In this document: positions 7,991 through 15,628 of the stretch, piece by piece
Layout: the number at the start of each line of letters is the position of its first letter
Numbering within the stretch: position 1 is the first letter of the stretch
From: JACCZX01 sp963824935
GTDB lineage: Bacteria; Pseudomonadota; Gammaproteobacteria; Burkholderiales; Burkholderiaceae_F
Direction of reading: 5' to 3'
NCBI GenBank assembly: GCA_963824935.1
Contig: CAWGRF010000020.1
Coordinates: 26,110-90,109, forward strand
Length of the DNA: 64,000 nt
Position numbers and translations under genes: made by a program
Notes under the pieces: model-generated
Seen by the model: only the letters and a program-made list of their open reading frames with translations
Told to the model about the DNA's origin: nothing
Databases searched by the model: none

Positions 7991-8177
7991 ATGAAACATA
8001 GCGTGCGACAGACGGAACAAGAGTTCGACCTCGCGCTGAAGATGATGTTTGCGGCTGGTGATCCGATTGCCATGTATGCAACCGCTGACTCGCGATGTCC
8101 TCGATGTCGTCGTTGCGGGCACGGAAACAGTGTTGTTCCGACTCGCTAACTTCTCATTGAGCTCGCCGACTGTTTAA
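7991..8177 (+). pseudogene. Small hypothetical gene with probable frameshift
   Basis: ATG 7991 follows a good GGAGGG site and encodes MKHSVRQTEQEFDLALKMM and so on. Read straight, it ends at 8149 with a Cys/Arg-rich tail. Shifting by one base at about 8090 gives a more protein-like end (RDVLDVVVAGTETVLFRLAN) that stops at 8177. The second reading looks more natural, so I treat the gene as frame-broken. The function is unknown. It is 56 bp before the universal stress gene. Confidence 0.35.
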
Positions 8178-8233
8178 ATCGCAGCTAACTAACGGGCATT
8201 TGAAAAGTACACAAACAAGTTATGGAGGTTCGA

Positions 8234-8842
8234 ATGTTCTATCACCCAAACATGATCAGCGGCATGAATGTCGATAATCAGATCGCTGCCGAAGCGCACA
8301 TAGGCCAGTCGTTTGTGCCACTAGGAGCCGGAAAGGCGACCTCGTCTGAGGCGCACAAGACATTGATTCCGGTGGATGGATCCCAAAGCGCAAATCGCGC
8401 ACTTGAATACGCAGGTCGTCTCGCGCGCCGCGGCTGGACATCAGAAATCCATCTTCTGAACGTGCAACGGCTCGTCATGCAAGAAGAGTTCGCTCTTAGC
8501 AAGACGGTGCAGGTAGAGCAGCGCGCGCGGGTAGCGGCCGCACGACAGATATTGAACGGCGCGCAAGAGCGATTGCGCGACATTGGTGTCGCGTGCAAGA
8601 GCACGATTGGATTCGGTGGCACCGCCAGAATGATCGCGCGGTATGCCCGTGAAAATGGAATAAACGCGATCGTGATGGGAACGCGCGGCAACCGCGGGTT
8701 CCGCAGGTTGCTGGGCGGTTCGGTTGCGTCCGCCGTCGCTCGACTGGCTGATGTTCCGGTGACTGTTCTTCGATCGGTTGGCAAGGCTGCCGGTCACGTC
8801 ACGCAGAGCGTGACTGGCGGGCTGGAGAGGGCGGCAGCGTAA
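8234..8842 (+). CDS. Universal stress protein (UspA family)
   Basis: This 202-residue protein has a single Usp domain starting at LIPVDGSQSANRALEYA. Near the C-terminus is the ATP-binding signature GTRGNRGFRRLLGGSVASAVARL, with the G-x2-G-x9-G-S spacing, followed by VPVTVLR. About 40 extra residues precede the domain. The ATG at 8234 is preferred because GGAGG lies 5 nt upstream at 8224-8228. The ATG at 8222 overlaps that site. Usp proteins act in general stress survival. Here it neighbours a hemerythrin and MarR genes in a stress-type island. Confidence 0.9.
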   Translation: MFYHPNMISGMNVDNQIAAEAHIGQSFVPLGAGKATSSEAHKTLIPVDGSQSANRALEYAGRLARRGWTSEIHLLNVQRLVMQEEFALSKTVQVEQRARVAAARQILNGAQERLRDIGVACKSTIGFGGTARMIARYARENGINAIVMGTRGNRGFRRLLGGSVASAVARLADVPVTVLRSVGKAAGHVTQSVTGGLERAAA

Positions 8843-8929
8843 TGACCGCCGCGCGCGGATCGGTCGATTTCCTGATCGATCCGATAACGAGTCGATGGCG
8901 GCGCTCGGAGTACGCCAAATGAGTACGTG

Positions 8930-9475
8930 TCAGATTGCGACGATTCCTCGCCGCTCTCGCATCGCGCGGCCGACGCGCGCGAGATCCTCGTCGCTCAACA
9001 GCCGCGCCGCCATCGGCAGCAGTTCAGCCTCTTCGCGCTCGATGTGCCGTTCATACAAGTACACCAGCGCTTCGACAGCTCTCGCCTCGAGGACGACGTT
9101 GTCACCGGCAACAACTCGCTCCAGCACGGCGCGGATGTTTTGCCATCGTACTTCGAGCTCGTTGTGCTCGGTGGCGAGCGTTGCCGTTAGCTCGCGCAGG
9201 CACACCGGGTCCGAGCCTGCCATAGATTCAATGAGCGCAGGGAAGAGATCCTCTTCTTCGTCCGCGTGATGATGCTTGGCCGAGGTATCGAAGTAGCGCA
9301 TTACATTGGCCGCCGCAGTTCGCGCCTCGGTGTCCGCACCGTGTGTCGCCAAATGCGGCACCAGGCGCCGCAGGGTTGCGCACTGGCGCTCGATGCGGAA
9401 ATGACACGCCGACAGCATTTCCAGCGGCGCTTCGAATCCCGCCGAAGGGGCGATAAAACCCGGAATGCTACTCAT
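8930..9475 (-). CDS. Hemerythrin HHE-domain protein
   Basis: The 181-residue product has the four-helix hemerythrin pattern of metal ligands: His in SACHFRIERQ, HHHADEEEDLFPAL, EHNELEVRW and the HIEREEAELLP motif (H-x3-E). It should bind a di-iron centre and sense or carry O2 or NO, or protect against them. I chose the ATG at 9475 because GAGG lies 7 nt upstream. The ATG at 9481 would have only 1 nt spacing. It lies directly downstream of the second MarR gene on the same strand and may be its operon partner. Confidence 0.88.
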   Translation of the reverse strand: MSSIPGFIAPSAGFEAPLEMLSACHFRIERQCATLRRLVPHLATHGADTEARTAAANVMRYFDTSAKHHHADEEEDLFPALIESMAGSDPVCLRELTATLATEHNELEVRWQNIRAVLERVVAGDNVVLEARAVEALVYLYERHIEREEAELLPMAARLLSDEDLARVGRAMRERRGIVAI

Positions 9476-9498
9476 GCTCATACCTCGTCGCACAGCGA

Positions 9499-9916
9499 TC
9501 ATGACGCATCGCGACCAGTACCGAACACAGTGAACCTGCTCTTTACCGACTGCAGCTCATCGCGGTGCAGCCGCGCCAGCTGCTCCAAACACTCTTCACC
9601 TTTCTTCGTCAGCTGCACTTCGACGCGCCGCTTATCGCTGCGGCCCGCACTGCGTTTGACCAATCCGGCCTCTTCGCAGCGCGAAATCAGCGCGACCACG
9701 CCATGATGCTTGGCCTGGAGCCGCTCGGCGAGCTCGTCGACATTGGCCCAATCTCGACCCGGAAAGCCTTTGATCTGCAGCATCAGCTGGTACTGCAGCG
9801 GCGTAACTCCGCTGTTGCGCGTCGACTTCCTCGCTGAATCTGAGAAAGCGGCGCAGCGCATAACGAAATTCAGCGAGCGTCTCAAAATCGGATTTCGACA
9901 TCTTCCGTGTGGTCAT
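9499..9916 (-). CDS. MarR-family regulator, frameshifted
   Basis: Two overlapping frames together encode one MarR protein. MTTRKMSKSDFETLAEFRYALRRFLRFSEE runs from ATG 9916 and then breaks near 9817-9832. The rest (SGVTPLQYQLMLQIKGFPGR, DELAERLQAKHHGVVALISR, SDKRRVEVQLTKKGEECLEQL) is in another frame to 9499. Removing one base restores a length identical to the paralog at 3549 across this region. It may be a sequence error or a recent mutation. A perfect 21-bp palindrome 25 bp upstream of the start, shared with the divergent phosphoesterase gene, is its likely operator. Confidence 0.8.
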
Positions 9917-9940
9917 CGTGAGTTGATTGTCTCATTGACA

Positions 9941-9961
9941 ATATATCACAGAGTGATATAT
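9941..9961. promoter_or_regulatory. 21-bp perfect palindrome, probable operator of the second MarR
   Basis: ATATATCAC (9941-9949) and GTGATATAT (9953-9961) are exact inverted repeats separated by AGA. The site fills the 53-bp gap between the leftward MarR gene (start 9916) and the rightward phosphoesterase gene (start 9970), where a regulator would control both. It differs from the TCGTAATACGA operators. Confidence 0.65.
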
Positions 9962-9969
9962 TTCTTGGC

Positions 9970-10731
9970 ATGAAGCTCAACATCCTGTCTGATCTGCACT
10001 TAAGCGTCGGCGGGATGGACAGGCCGCGCAACGATGCTGATGTCGTCGTGCTAGCGGGCGATGTCGCGCGGCCGCGCGAGTCGGCGGCGTGGGCATTGGG
10101 CTTCGACAGACCGGTGCTCTACGTCCTCGGCAACCACGAGTTCTACGGCGGCAGCCTCGACCGTACGGCAGATGAGTTGAGGCGCCTGTGCGCCGGAAGC
10201 AACGTGCATGTACTGGATGACGATGAAATCGTGATCGACGGCGTGCGGTTTCTCGGCAGCACGCTGTGGACCGACTTCAGGCTATTCGGCGGCGACGCAC
10301 GCGACGCATCGATGGCGGCGGCGCGGCATTTCATGCGGGATTTCAGCCGCATCCGGACAACGGGGTCGATGAGTCCACTGTTCACTCCGGAGCATTCGGC
10401 GGCGCTATTCGAGCGTCACGCCGATTGGCTCGATCGCCGGCTCGCCGCTCCGCACGATGGTCCGACGGTGGTGATTACCCACCACGCGCCGTCGCGCCAG
10501 AGTATTCATCCCAGGTATGCCGATTCGCTGTTGAACGCGTGCTTCGTATCGGATGCTGAGCACCTCGTGAGCGGCGAACGCGCGCAGCTGTGGATCCACG
10601 GACACACGCACGACAGCTTTGACTACGTCGTGGGCGGCACGCGCGTGCTCTGCAATCCGCGCGGATACGCGAAGAACGACGTTAACGAAAACCCCCACTT
10701 CGATCCGAACTTAATTGTCGAAGTCGGCTAG
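9970..10731 (+). CDS. Calcineurin-like metallophosphoesterase
   Basis: The 253-residue protein carries the full metallophosphoesterase motif set: SDLHL (Asp8, His10), LAGDV (Asp31), LGNHEFY (Asn55, His56), THHAP (His170) and IHGHTH (His211, His213). These ligate two metal ions that hydrolyse phosphoester bonds. There is no signal peptide, so it is cytoplasmic. The substrate is unknown. It is divergent from the second MarR gene across a palindromic operator and ends 60 bp before the ECF sigma gene. Confidence 0.9.
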   Translation: MKLNILSDLHLSVGGMDRPRNDADVVVLAGDVARPRESAAWALGFDRPVLYVLGNHEFYGGSLDRTADELRRLCAGSNVHVLDDDEIVIDGVRFLGSTLWTDFRLFGGDARDASMAAARHFMRDFSRIRTTGSMSPLFTPEHSAALFERHADWLDRRLAAPHDGPTVVITHHAPSRQSIHPRYADSLLNACFVSDAEHLVSGERAQLWIHGHTHDSFDYVVGGTRVLCNPRGYAKNDVNENPHFDPNLIVEVG

Positions 10732-10744
10732 CCCGGAAAAAACG

Positions 10745-10773
10745 GGAACGTGGCGCGACGCCACTCCATCTGA
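10745..10773 (+). promoter_or_regulatory. Possible ECF-type promoter upstream of the sigma gene
   Basis: GGAAC at 10745-10749 and TCTGA at 10769-10773 resemble the -35 and -10 elements of sigma-E class promoters, with slightly long spacing. The spacer contains an inverted repeat GTGGCG/CGCCAC. The predicted transcript start would fall in or next to the ribosome binding site of the sigma gene, which weakens the case. Confidence 0.25.
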
Positions 10774-10791
10774 TGACAGGAGAGAGCCAAT

Positions 10792-11520
10792 ATGCAAACC
10801 GCACAAACTTCCGTACGAGCCTTCACGCCCGCACCGCTGCCGGCGACGACGACCGACGCCGAACTGGTGGAGCGCGCCGCGAGCGGCGATGAGTTCGCGT
10901 TCGAACGCATCATGCGTCAAAACAACCGGCTCTTGTTTCGTACCGCGCGCAGCATTCTGAAGAACGACGCAGAAGCCGAAGACGCGCTGCAGGAAGCTTA
11001 TCTGCGCGCGTGGCGCGCGCTATCGACGTTTCGTGCTGACTCGAAATTGTCGACCTGGCTGGTGCGCATCGTCATCAACGAAGCGCTTGGGCGCGTGCGC
11101 CGGCGCAGCGCGCAAGTCATCCCTCTGGAGTCCGTAATGGAATCGATCGACCGCCAACCGCAGGAATCGACGGATGAGGGTGACCCCGATGATCAGCCAG
11201 ACCGCGCCGCGATGCGATCGGAGTTGCGCCGATTCATAGAAGCCCGCATCGATTTGCTTCCCGAAGCGTTTCGCACCGTCTTCATGCTCCGCGCAGTGCA
11301 AGAGCTGAGCGTCGAAGAGACCTCGGCGGCGCTGCAGATCCCGGGAGCGACGGTGCGCACGCGCTTCTTTCGCGCCCGCAGTCTGTTGCGTGAAGGTTTA
11401 TCGCGGGACGCCGACTTTGCTCTAGGCGATGCATTCGCATTCGACGGCGCGCGCTGCGACCGCATTGTGGCCAACGTCCTGGCGAAGCTGGCCGCTAATT
11501 GCGATTTTTTTTCATCCTGA
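10792..11520 (+). CDS. ECF-family RNA polymerase sigma factor
   Basis: This 242-residue RpoE-like sigma factor has region 2 (AFERIMRQNNRLLFRTARSIL, then DAEAEDALQEAYLRAWRAL) and region 4 (LPEAFRTVFMLRAVQELSVEETSAALQIPGATVRTRFFRARSLL). It should direct RNA polymerase to a dedicated promoter class. No obvious anti-sigma gene is adjacent. Instead the downstream genes encode an exported ferritin-like protein and cytochromes, the likely regulated set. AGGAGAG lies about 7 nt before the ATG. Confidence 0.92.
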   Translation: MQTAQTSVRAFTPAPLPATTTDAELVERAASGDEFAFERIMRQNNRLLFRTARSILKNDAEAEDALQEAYLRAWRALSTFRADSKLSTWLVRIVINEALGRVRRRSAQVIPLESVMESIDRQPQESTDEGDPDDQPDRAAMRSELRRFIEARIDLLPEAFRTVFMLRAVQELSVEETSAALQIPGATVRTRFFRARSLLREGLSRDADFALGDAFAFDGARCDRIVANVLAKLAANCDFFSS

Positions 11521-11541
11521 ACACCATAACGGAGATTGTTC

Positions 11542-12108
11542 ATGTCCTTCCTACAAATGCCCAACCCAATGGCCGCGCGCCGAGTCTTTCTTGGTCAGTC
11601 CGGTCTACTGCTTTCCGGTGCAGCCGTCGCGCTGCTCGCTGGTAAGCACGCGCTCGCCGCGCAGTCCGCTGATGCGCCGAGTGACATACAGATTTTGAAT
11701 ACTGCGCTGGGCGCAGAGCTCGAAGCAATCGCCGCTTATCAGCTGGGCGCTGAAAGCAAGCTATTGCAGAAGCCCGTGCTCGATCTTGCACTGACCTTCC
11801 AAGGGCACCACAAAGAGCACGCGGAAGTGCTTGCAAAGACGGTGTCCAAGCTGGGCGGCAAGCCGGTGGCGGCGAAAGCGAAGTACAACTTCCCGGTCGA
11901 ACAACTGAAATCCCAGGCGGACGTGCTGAAGTTTGCCGCGCAGCTTGAGCAGGGCGCCGTCAGCGCTTATCTGGGCGCAGTGCCGCTGTTCAACAACCGC
12001 GATCTATCGAAGGCTGCGGCCAGCATCCTCGGCGATGAAGCGATGCATTGGGCGATTTTGCGGCAGGCACTGGGCCAAGTACCGGTGCCGTCGGCGTTCG
12101 TGTCGTAA
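11542..12108 (+). CDS. Exported ferritin-like domain protein
   Basis: The 188-residue product has a Tat-like signal (ARRVFLGQSGLLLSGAAVALLAG) followed by a ferritin-like four-helix domain: ILNTALGAELEAIAAYQLGAESK, FQGHHKEHAEVLAKTVSKLGG, LEQGAVSAYLGAV and ILGDEAMHWAILRQAL. Glu and His residues are spaced as expected for a di-metal site. It probably folds in the cytoplasm and is exported, with a role in periplasmic redox or metal handling. The ATG at 11542 has GGAG 7 nt upstream. It follows the sigma gene by 21 bp and overlaps the next cytochrome gene by 1 bp. Confidence 0.8.
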   Translation: MSFLQMPNPMAARRVFLGQSGLLLSGAAVALLAGKHALAAQSADAPSDIQILNTALGAELEAIAAYQLGAESKLLQKPVLDLALTFQGHHKEHAEVLAKTVSKLGGKPVAAKAKYNFPVEQLKSQADVLKFAAQLEQGAVSAYLGAVPLFNNRDLSKAAASILGDEAMHWAILRQALGQVPVPSAFVS

Positions 12109-12488
12109 TGATCCGCGCGGTGGTTACCGGTGTGTTGGCGCTCCTCACAACTGCACCGGGGACTGCTGCGCCGGACGCCGCTCGGGGTGAACAGATCTAT
12201 GCCCGGTGTGTTGCATGTCACGCACTTACCTTTGATCGGGTCGGCCCGCGTCATTGCGGTTTGTTCGGAAGGGTTGCAGGGACGGTGCGCGGCTTCGATT
12301 ACTCGCAGGCGATGAAGGACTCAAAGATCATATGGAACGAACAGACGCTAGATCGCTTTATTGCGAAGCCGCTTGCGATGCTTCCGGGCACATCGATGAC
12401 CTACGACGGTGTGCCCGATGCGAAAGAACGGTCCGATCTGATCGTCTACTTGAAGCGAGTCAATCAGTCGACCGAGTGCGGTAAGTAG
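12108..12488 (+). CDS. Class I c-type cytochrome
   Basis: The 126-residue protein has a short signal peptide (MIRAVVTGVLALLTTAPGTAA), the heme motif CVACH, the typical RVGPRHCGLFGRVAG loop and a likely axial Met in LPGTSMTYDG. It resembles mitochondrial-type cytochrome c and should carry electrons in the periplasm. The ATG shares one base with the stop of the ferritin-like gene (TAATG), so translation is probably coupled. Confidence 0.88.
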   Translation: MIRAVVTGVLALLTTAPGTAAPDAARGEQIYARCVACHALTFDRVGPRHCGLFGRVAGTVRGFDYSQAMKDSKIIWNEQTLDRFIAKPLAMLPGTSMTYDGVPDAKERSDLIVYLKRVNQSTECGK

Positions 12489-12569
12489 CCGCACGTCAGC
12501 AAGCACAACAGAGAAAAGGTATCGCGGGACGCGAGGACGCAGTACGCCCTGAATTTGAAAGGAAGAGTT

Positions 12570-13808
12570 ATGAATCACCAACCTTCAACTTATCGAACTT
12601 CGTTGATGATCGCCGCGCTCGGCGGCGCGATCGCGCTGACCGCGGCGGCCTGCGGCGGCTCATTCGACGACGACGTGGCTGAACAGGATTCCAGCGCTCA
12701 ACAGGCTGCGTTAATCGAGCAAGGCAAGCAGATCTTCCGCTTCGACACGTTCGGTGACGAACGTCAGTGGACCGATGTGCTGCGAATGCACGAAGTAATT
12801 AGCGCGGCGGTCGATCCGATGACCGCGCTGTCGGTTGGATTAAAGGTCGATGCTGAGGCACTGCCTCAGTCCGTTGTCAGCGGCATCCAGGATGGAAGCA
12901 TCGATCTGAAGAGTCCCGCAACGACTGTCGCTCTGCTGAAACTGGACGCCGTGGTTGGCGTTAAGGGCACCGTCGAGACGGTCAACGGCAAAGACACGTT
13001 GACCAGCGTCGGCACCACGTGCGCGCTGTGCCACTCGACCGTCGACAATTCGTTCGCACCGGGTATCGGCAAGCGGCTTGACGGCTGGCCCAATCGAGAT
13101 CTGAACCCCGGCGCAATCATCGCGCTGTCGCCCGCCGTCGATACCGCAAAGAAGGCGGTCTACAACTCGTGGGGCAAAGGCAAGTACGACCCTCGATTCA
13201 ACGTCGACGGCATCAATGGCCCGGTGGTGATTCCGCCGGCGTATGGGCTGAACGGAATCAACAGCACGACGTTCACCGGCGACGGCAGCGATGTGGCGTA
13301 CTGGAACCGCTATGTCGCAGTGGTTCAGATGGGCGGACAGGGATCGTTCTCGGATCCCCGTTTGCCTCTGAGCGTGACGAACGGCACGGTGGACCTGGTC
13401 AGCAGCAAGCTTGCCGCACTGCAGGCCTACCAGCTCAGTCTGAACGCACCGACGCCGCCAGCCGGCAGCTTCGATGCAGCGGCCGCCGCACGTGGCAAAG
13501 AGCTGTTCAATGGAGTCGCCAACTGCGTGCGTTGCCACAGCGGCGAGTCGTTTACCGACGCCAACTCACGGCTGCATGTGATTGCCGAGTCGGTCGCCAC
13601 TCAGAACATTCCGCCTTACGCATCGCGCAGCGCGACCAAGCAATACCGGACCAGCCCATTGAAGGGCGTCTGGCAGCACGCGCCTTACTTCCACAACGGT
13701 TCGGCGGCAACGCTTGAAGAGGTCGTGCAGACCTACAACGCGAAGCAGTTTCTCGGTCTGACCCAGCAGCAGGTCAGCGACCTCGCTCAGTACTTGAAAT
13801 CGTTGTGA
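12570..13808 (+). CDS. Di-heme c-type cytochrome lipoprotein
   Basis: The 412-residue product has a signal ending in a lipobox-like TAAACGGS, suggesting a membrane-anchored lipoprotein. There are two heme motifs, CALCH in the first half and CVRCH in the second. The segment LKGVWQHAPYFHNGSAATLEE is typical of the MauG/di-heme peroxidase superfamily C-terminal domain. The ATG at 12570 follows AAAGGAAG. A TTG 15 bp upstream is less likely. It probably accepts electrons with or from the adjacent monoheme cytochrome. Enzymatic activity is not predictable from sequence. Confidence 0.82.
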   Translation: MNHQPSTYRTSLMIAALGGAIALTAAACGGSFDDDVAEQDSSAQQAALIEQGKQIFRFDTFGDERQWTDVLRMHEVISAAVDPMTALSVGLKVDAEALPQSVVSGIQDGSIDLKSPATTVALLKLDAVVGVKGTVETVNGKDTLTSVGTTCALCHSTVDNSFAPGIGKRLDGWPNRDLNPGAIIALSPAVDTAKKAVYNSWGKGKYDPRFNVDGINGPVVIPPAYGLNGINSTTFTGDGSDVAYWNRYVAVVQMGGQGSFSDPRLPLSVTNGTVDLVSSKLAALQAYQLSLNAPTPPAGSFDAAAAARGKELFNGVANCVRCHSGESFTDANSRLHVIAESVATQNIPPYASRSATKQYRTSPLKGVWQHAPYFHNGSAATLEEVVQTYNAKQFLGLTQQQVSDLAQYLKSL

Positions 13809-13815
13809 TACGAAC

Positions 13816-14640
13816 ATGAACGCGCCAGAGAGAGTCGTCTTCCTACCCGACATTCAACCAGCACTGGATGGACGCGGCCTGAGCATCGATGCGGTGGGCA
13901 TCAAGGACATTCGTTATCCGGTCAAAGTCCGCAGCGGCAGGCGGGTGGCGGCGACGATCGCAACGTTTTCGATGACGGTGGGGTTGTCCGCCATCACCAA
14001 GGGCACGCACATGTCGCGCTTTATCCAATTGCTGGAAGCGCAGACCAATCCGCTTGATCCGCGACGATTCGAGACGATGCTGGCCGACATGCTGCATCGG
14101 CTACAGGCAAGCAGCGGCACGATCGAGATGAAGTTTCCGTACTTCGTTCGCAAGACCGCACCGGTGTCCGGTGTTCAAAGCGAGCTCGACTATGAAGTCA
14201 CCTGGCGTGCGAGAGTATCCGAGCGGACGCCGCATACCTTCTCGATGCAGGTGAAGGTTCCGGCGACGAGCCTCTGTCCCTGCTCGAAGGAGATTTCGGC
14301 GTACGGCGCGCACAACCAGCGCTCGCTGATCAGCATCGAGGCCGAGTTGGCCGGCGCGCTCACGATCGAAGAACTGATTGCCGTCGCCGAACGTGGCGCC
14401 TCATGTGAAGTTTACGGTTTACTGAAGCGTGTGGATGAAAAGTTCGTAACCGAGCGCGCGTACGACAACGCCAAGTTTGTCGAAGACATCGTGCGCGACG
14501 TTGCACTCGCGCTAAATCAAGAACCGCGTGTTGCCGCCTACGTGGTTGAGGCTGAAAACTTCGAGTCAGTTCACAACCATTCCGCGTTCGCACGCATCGT
14601 CGGGAAAAATCGCGCGCCCACTGACGGAGTCAAGCGATGA
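13816..14640 (+). CDS. folE2: GTP cyclohydrolase I type IB (FolE2)
   Basis: The 274-residue protein matches FolE2. It has GTHMSRFIQLL near residue 62, the active-site Cys region TSLCPCSKEIS (Cys154/Cys156), GAHNQRS and the C-terminal VEAENFESVHNHSAFA block. It converts GTP to 7,8-dihydroneopterin triphosphate, the first step to folates and pterins, and is the zinc-independent alternative to FolE. It is unusual to find it 7 bp behind a cytochrome gene and overlapping a flavin reductase. Its pterin may feed a pterin-dependent enzyme or serve under metal limitation. That is inference. Confidence 0.93.
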   Translation: MNAPERVVFLPDIQPALDGRGLSIDAVGIKDIRYPVKVRSGRRVAATIATFSMTVGLSAITKGTHMSRFIQLLEAQTNPLDPRRFETMLADMLHRLQASSGTIEMKFPYFVRKTAPVSGVQSELDYEVTWRARVSERTPHTFSMQVKVPATSLCPCSKEISAYGAHNQRSLISIEAELAGALTIEELIAVAERGASCEVYGLLKRVDEKFVTERAYDNAKFVEDIVRDVALALNQEPRVAAYVVEAENFESVHNHSAFARIVGKNRAPTDGVKR

Positions 14641-15359
14641 GTACATACGAGACGACGCTCAAAGGATGCGACGAGGTTGCCGAAGGCACGATGGCATTTC
14701 ACTTCCAGAAGCCGTCAGGCTTCACGTTCAAACCAGGCCAGGCAATCGATCTTGTGCTGGTTGATCCCGTGTTCGCCGACGCCGCCAGCGCGCGCCATAC
14801 GTTTTCGCTTGTCAGCGCGCCGTTTCAGCCCGATCTGGTCGTTGCGACCCGGATGCGTGCCAGTGCGTTCAAACGCGCACTCAAACTCTTGTCGATCGGA
14901 GCTCCTGCCAGGCTTGAAGGACCATTCGGATCGCTGACGTTACACAACAACCGCGCGCGGCCGGCGGTGTTCATCGCGGGCGGCATCGGCATCACGCCGT
15001 TCATCAGCATCCTGCGGCAGGCGGCCAAGGATCAGCTGCCGCAGGAATTGTTATTGCTGTACTCGAACCGCCGCCCGGAGGACGCAGCTTTTCTCGCCGA
15101 ACTGCAACAGCTTGAGCAACAGAGCAAGAGGTTTCACCTTATTGCCACCATGACGCAGATGGATAAGTCCAGCCGCACGTGGAAAGGTGAAACTCGCATG
15201 ATCGACGAAGACCTTGTCCGGAAGGTCGGCAAAGGCTTGTCGGCGCCCATTTATTACGTTGCCGGACCGCCGGTGATGATCGAGTCCGTGCGTCAGACGT
15301 TGAATCGCGCCGGTGTCGATGACGACGACATTCGCAGTGAGGAATTTTTGGGCTATTAA
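14637..15359 (+). CDS. Ferredoxin-NADP reductase-like flavoprotein
   Basis: The 240-residue protein has the FNR fold: FAD-binding RHTFSLVSAP, the pyrophosphate region VFIAGGIGITPFISILRQA, and the NAD(P) part LLLYSNRRPEDAAFL and YYVAGPPVMIESVRQTL with the terminal EEFLGY. It has no fused 2Fe-2S domain, so a separate ferredoxin or cytochrome is its partner. It overlaps folE2 by 4 bp (ATGA) and closes the sigma/ferritin/cytochrome operon. Confidence 0.88.
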   Translation: MSTYETTLKGCDEVAEGTMAFHFQKPSGFTFKPGQAIDLVLVDPVFADAASARHTFSLVSAPFQPDLVVATRMRASAFKRALKLLSIGAPARLEGPFGSLTLHNNRARPAVFIAGGIGITPFISILRQAAKDQLPQELLLLYSNRRPEDAAFLAELQQLEQQSKRFHLIATMTQMDKSSRTWKGETRMIDEDLVRKVGKGLSAPIYYVAGPPVMIESVRQTLNRAGVDDDDIRSEEFLGY

Positions 15360-15383
15360 CATAGCTCGACATCAATTCTGCAC

Positions 15384-15405
15384 GGGGGTCTGGCGCTGCA
15401 CCCCC
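15384..15405 (+). terminator. Possible terminator hairpin after the flavin reductase
   Basis: GGGGGT at 15384-15389 pairs with ACCCCC at 15400-15405 around a 10-nt loop, 25 bp after the stop codon. Only a weak T-rich stretch follows, so termination efficiency is uncertain. Confidence 0.35.
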
Positions 15406-15628
15406 AGTCGTTTCATCTGTTAACCGTAGCTGACAGTATGGCCATCTCGCCGTGAGGAAGGCACGGTGGATGAACGCGCGCGCGAAGTTCACCGAATTAT
15501 CTCGGCACATTTCGAGTGCTTGCCGCATCTAATGAATTGAAGGAATCACGTCTCGACGCTCTCGCGTTTTCGTGCTCTCTTCAAGCGCGTCGGAATTCCA
15601 ACGCGCAAACAATCATTGGAGCGAATAG

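Noticed and set aside
8857..8882. Imperfect inverted repeat after the universal stress gene considered as a terminator
   Set aside because: The stem has mismatches and no T-tract, so it is not strong enough to list.
13816..15359. FolE2 and flavin reductase considered as a pterin-dependent hydroxylase system
   Set aside because: No pterin-dependent hydroxylase gene is present, so I kept only the supported single-gene calls.
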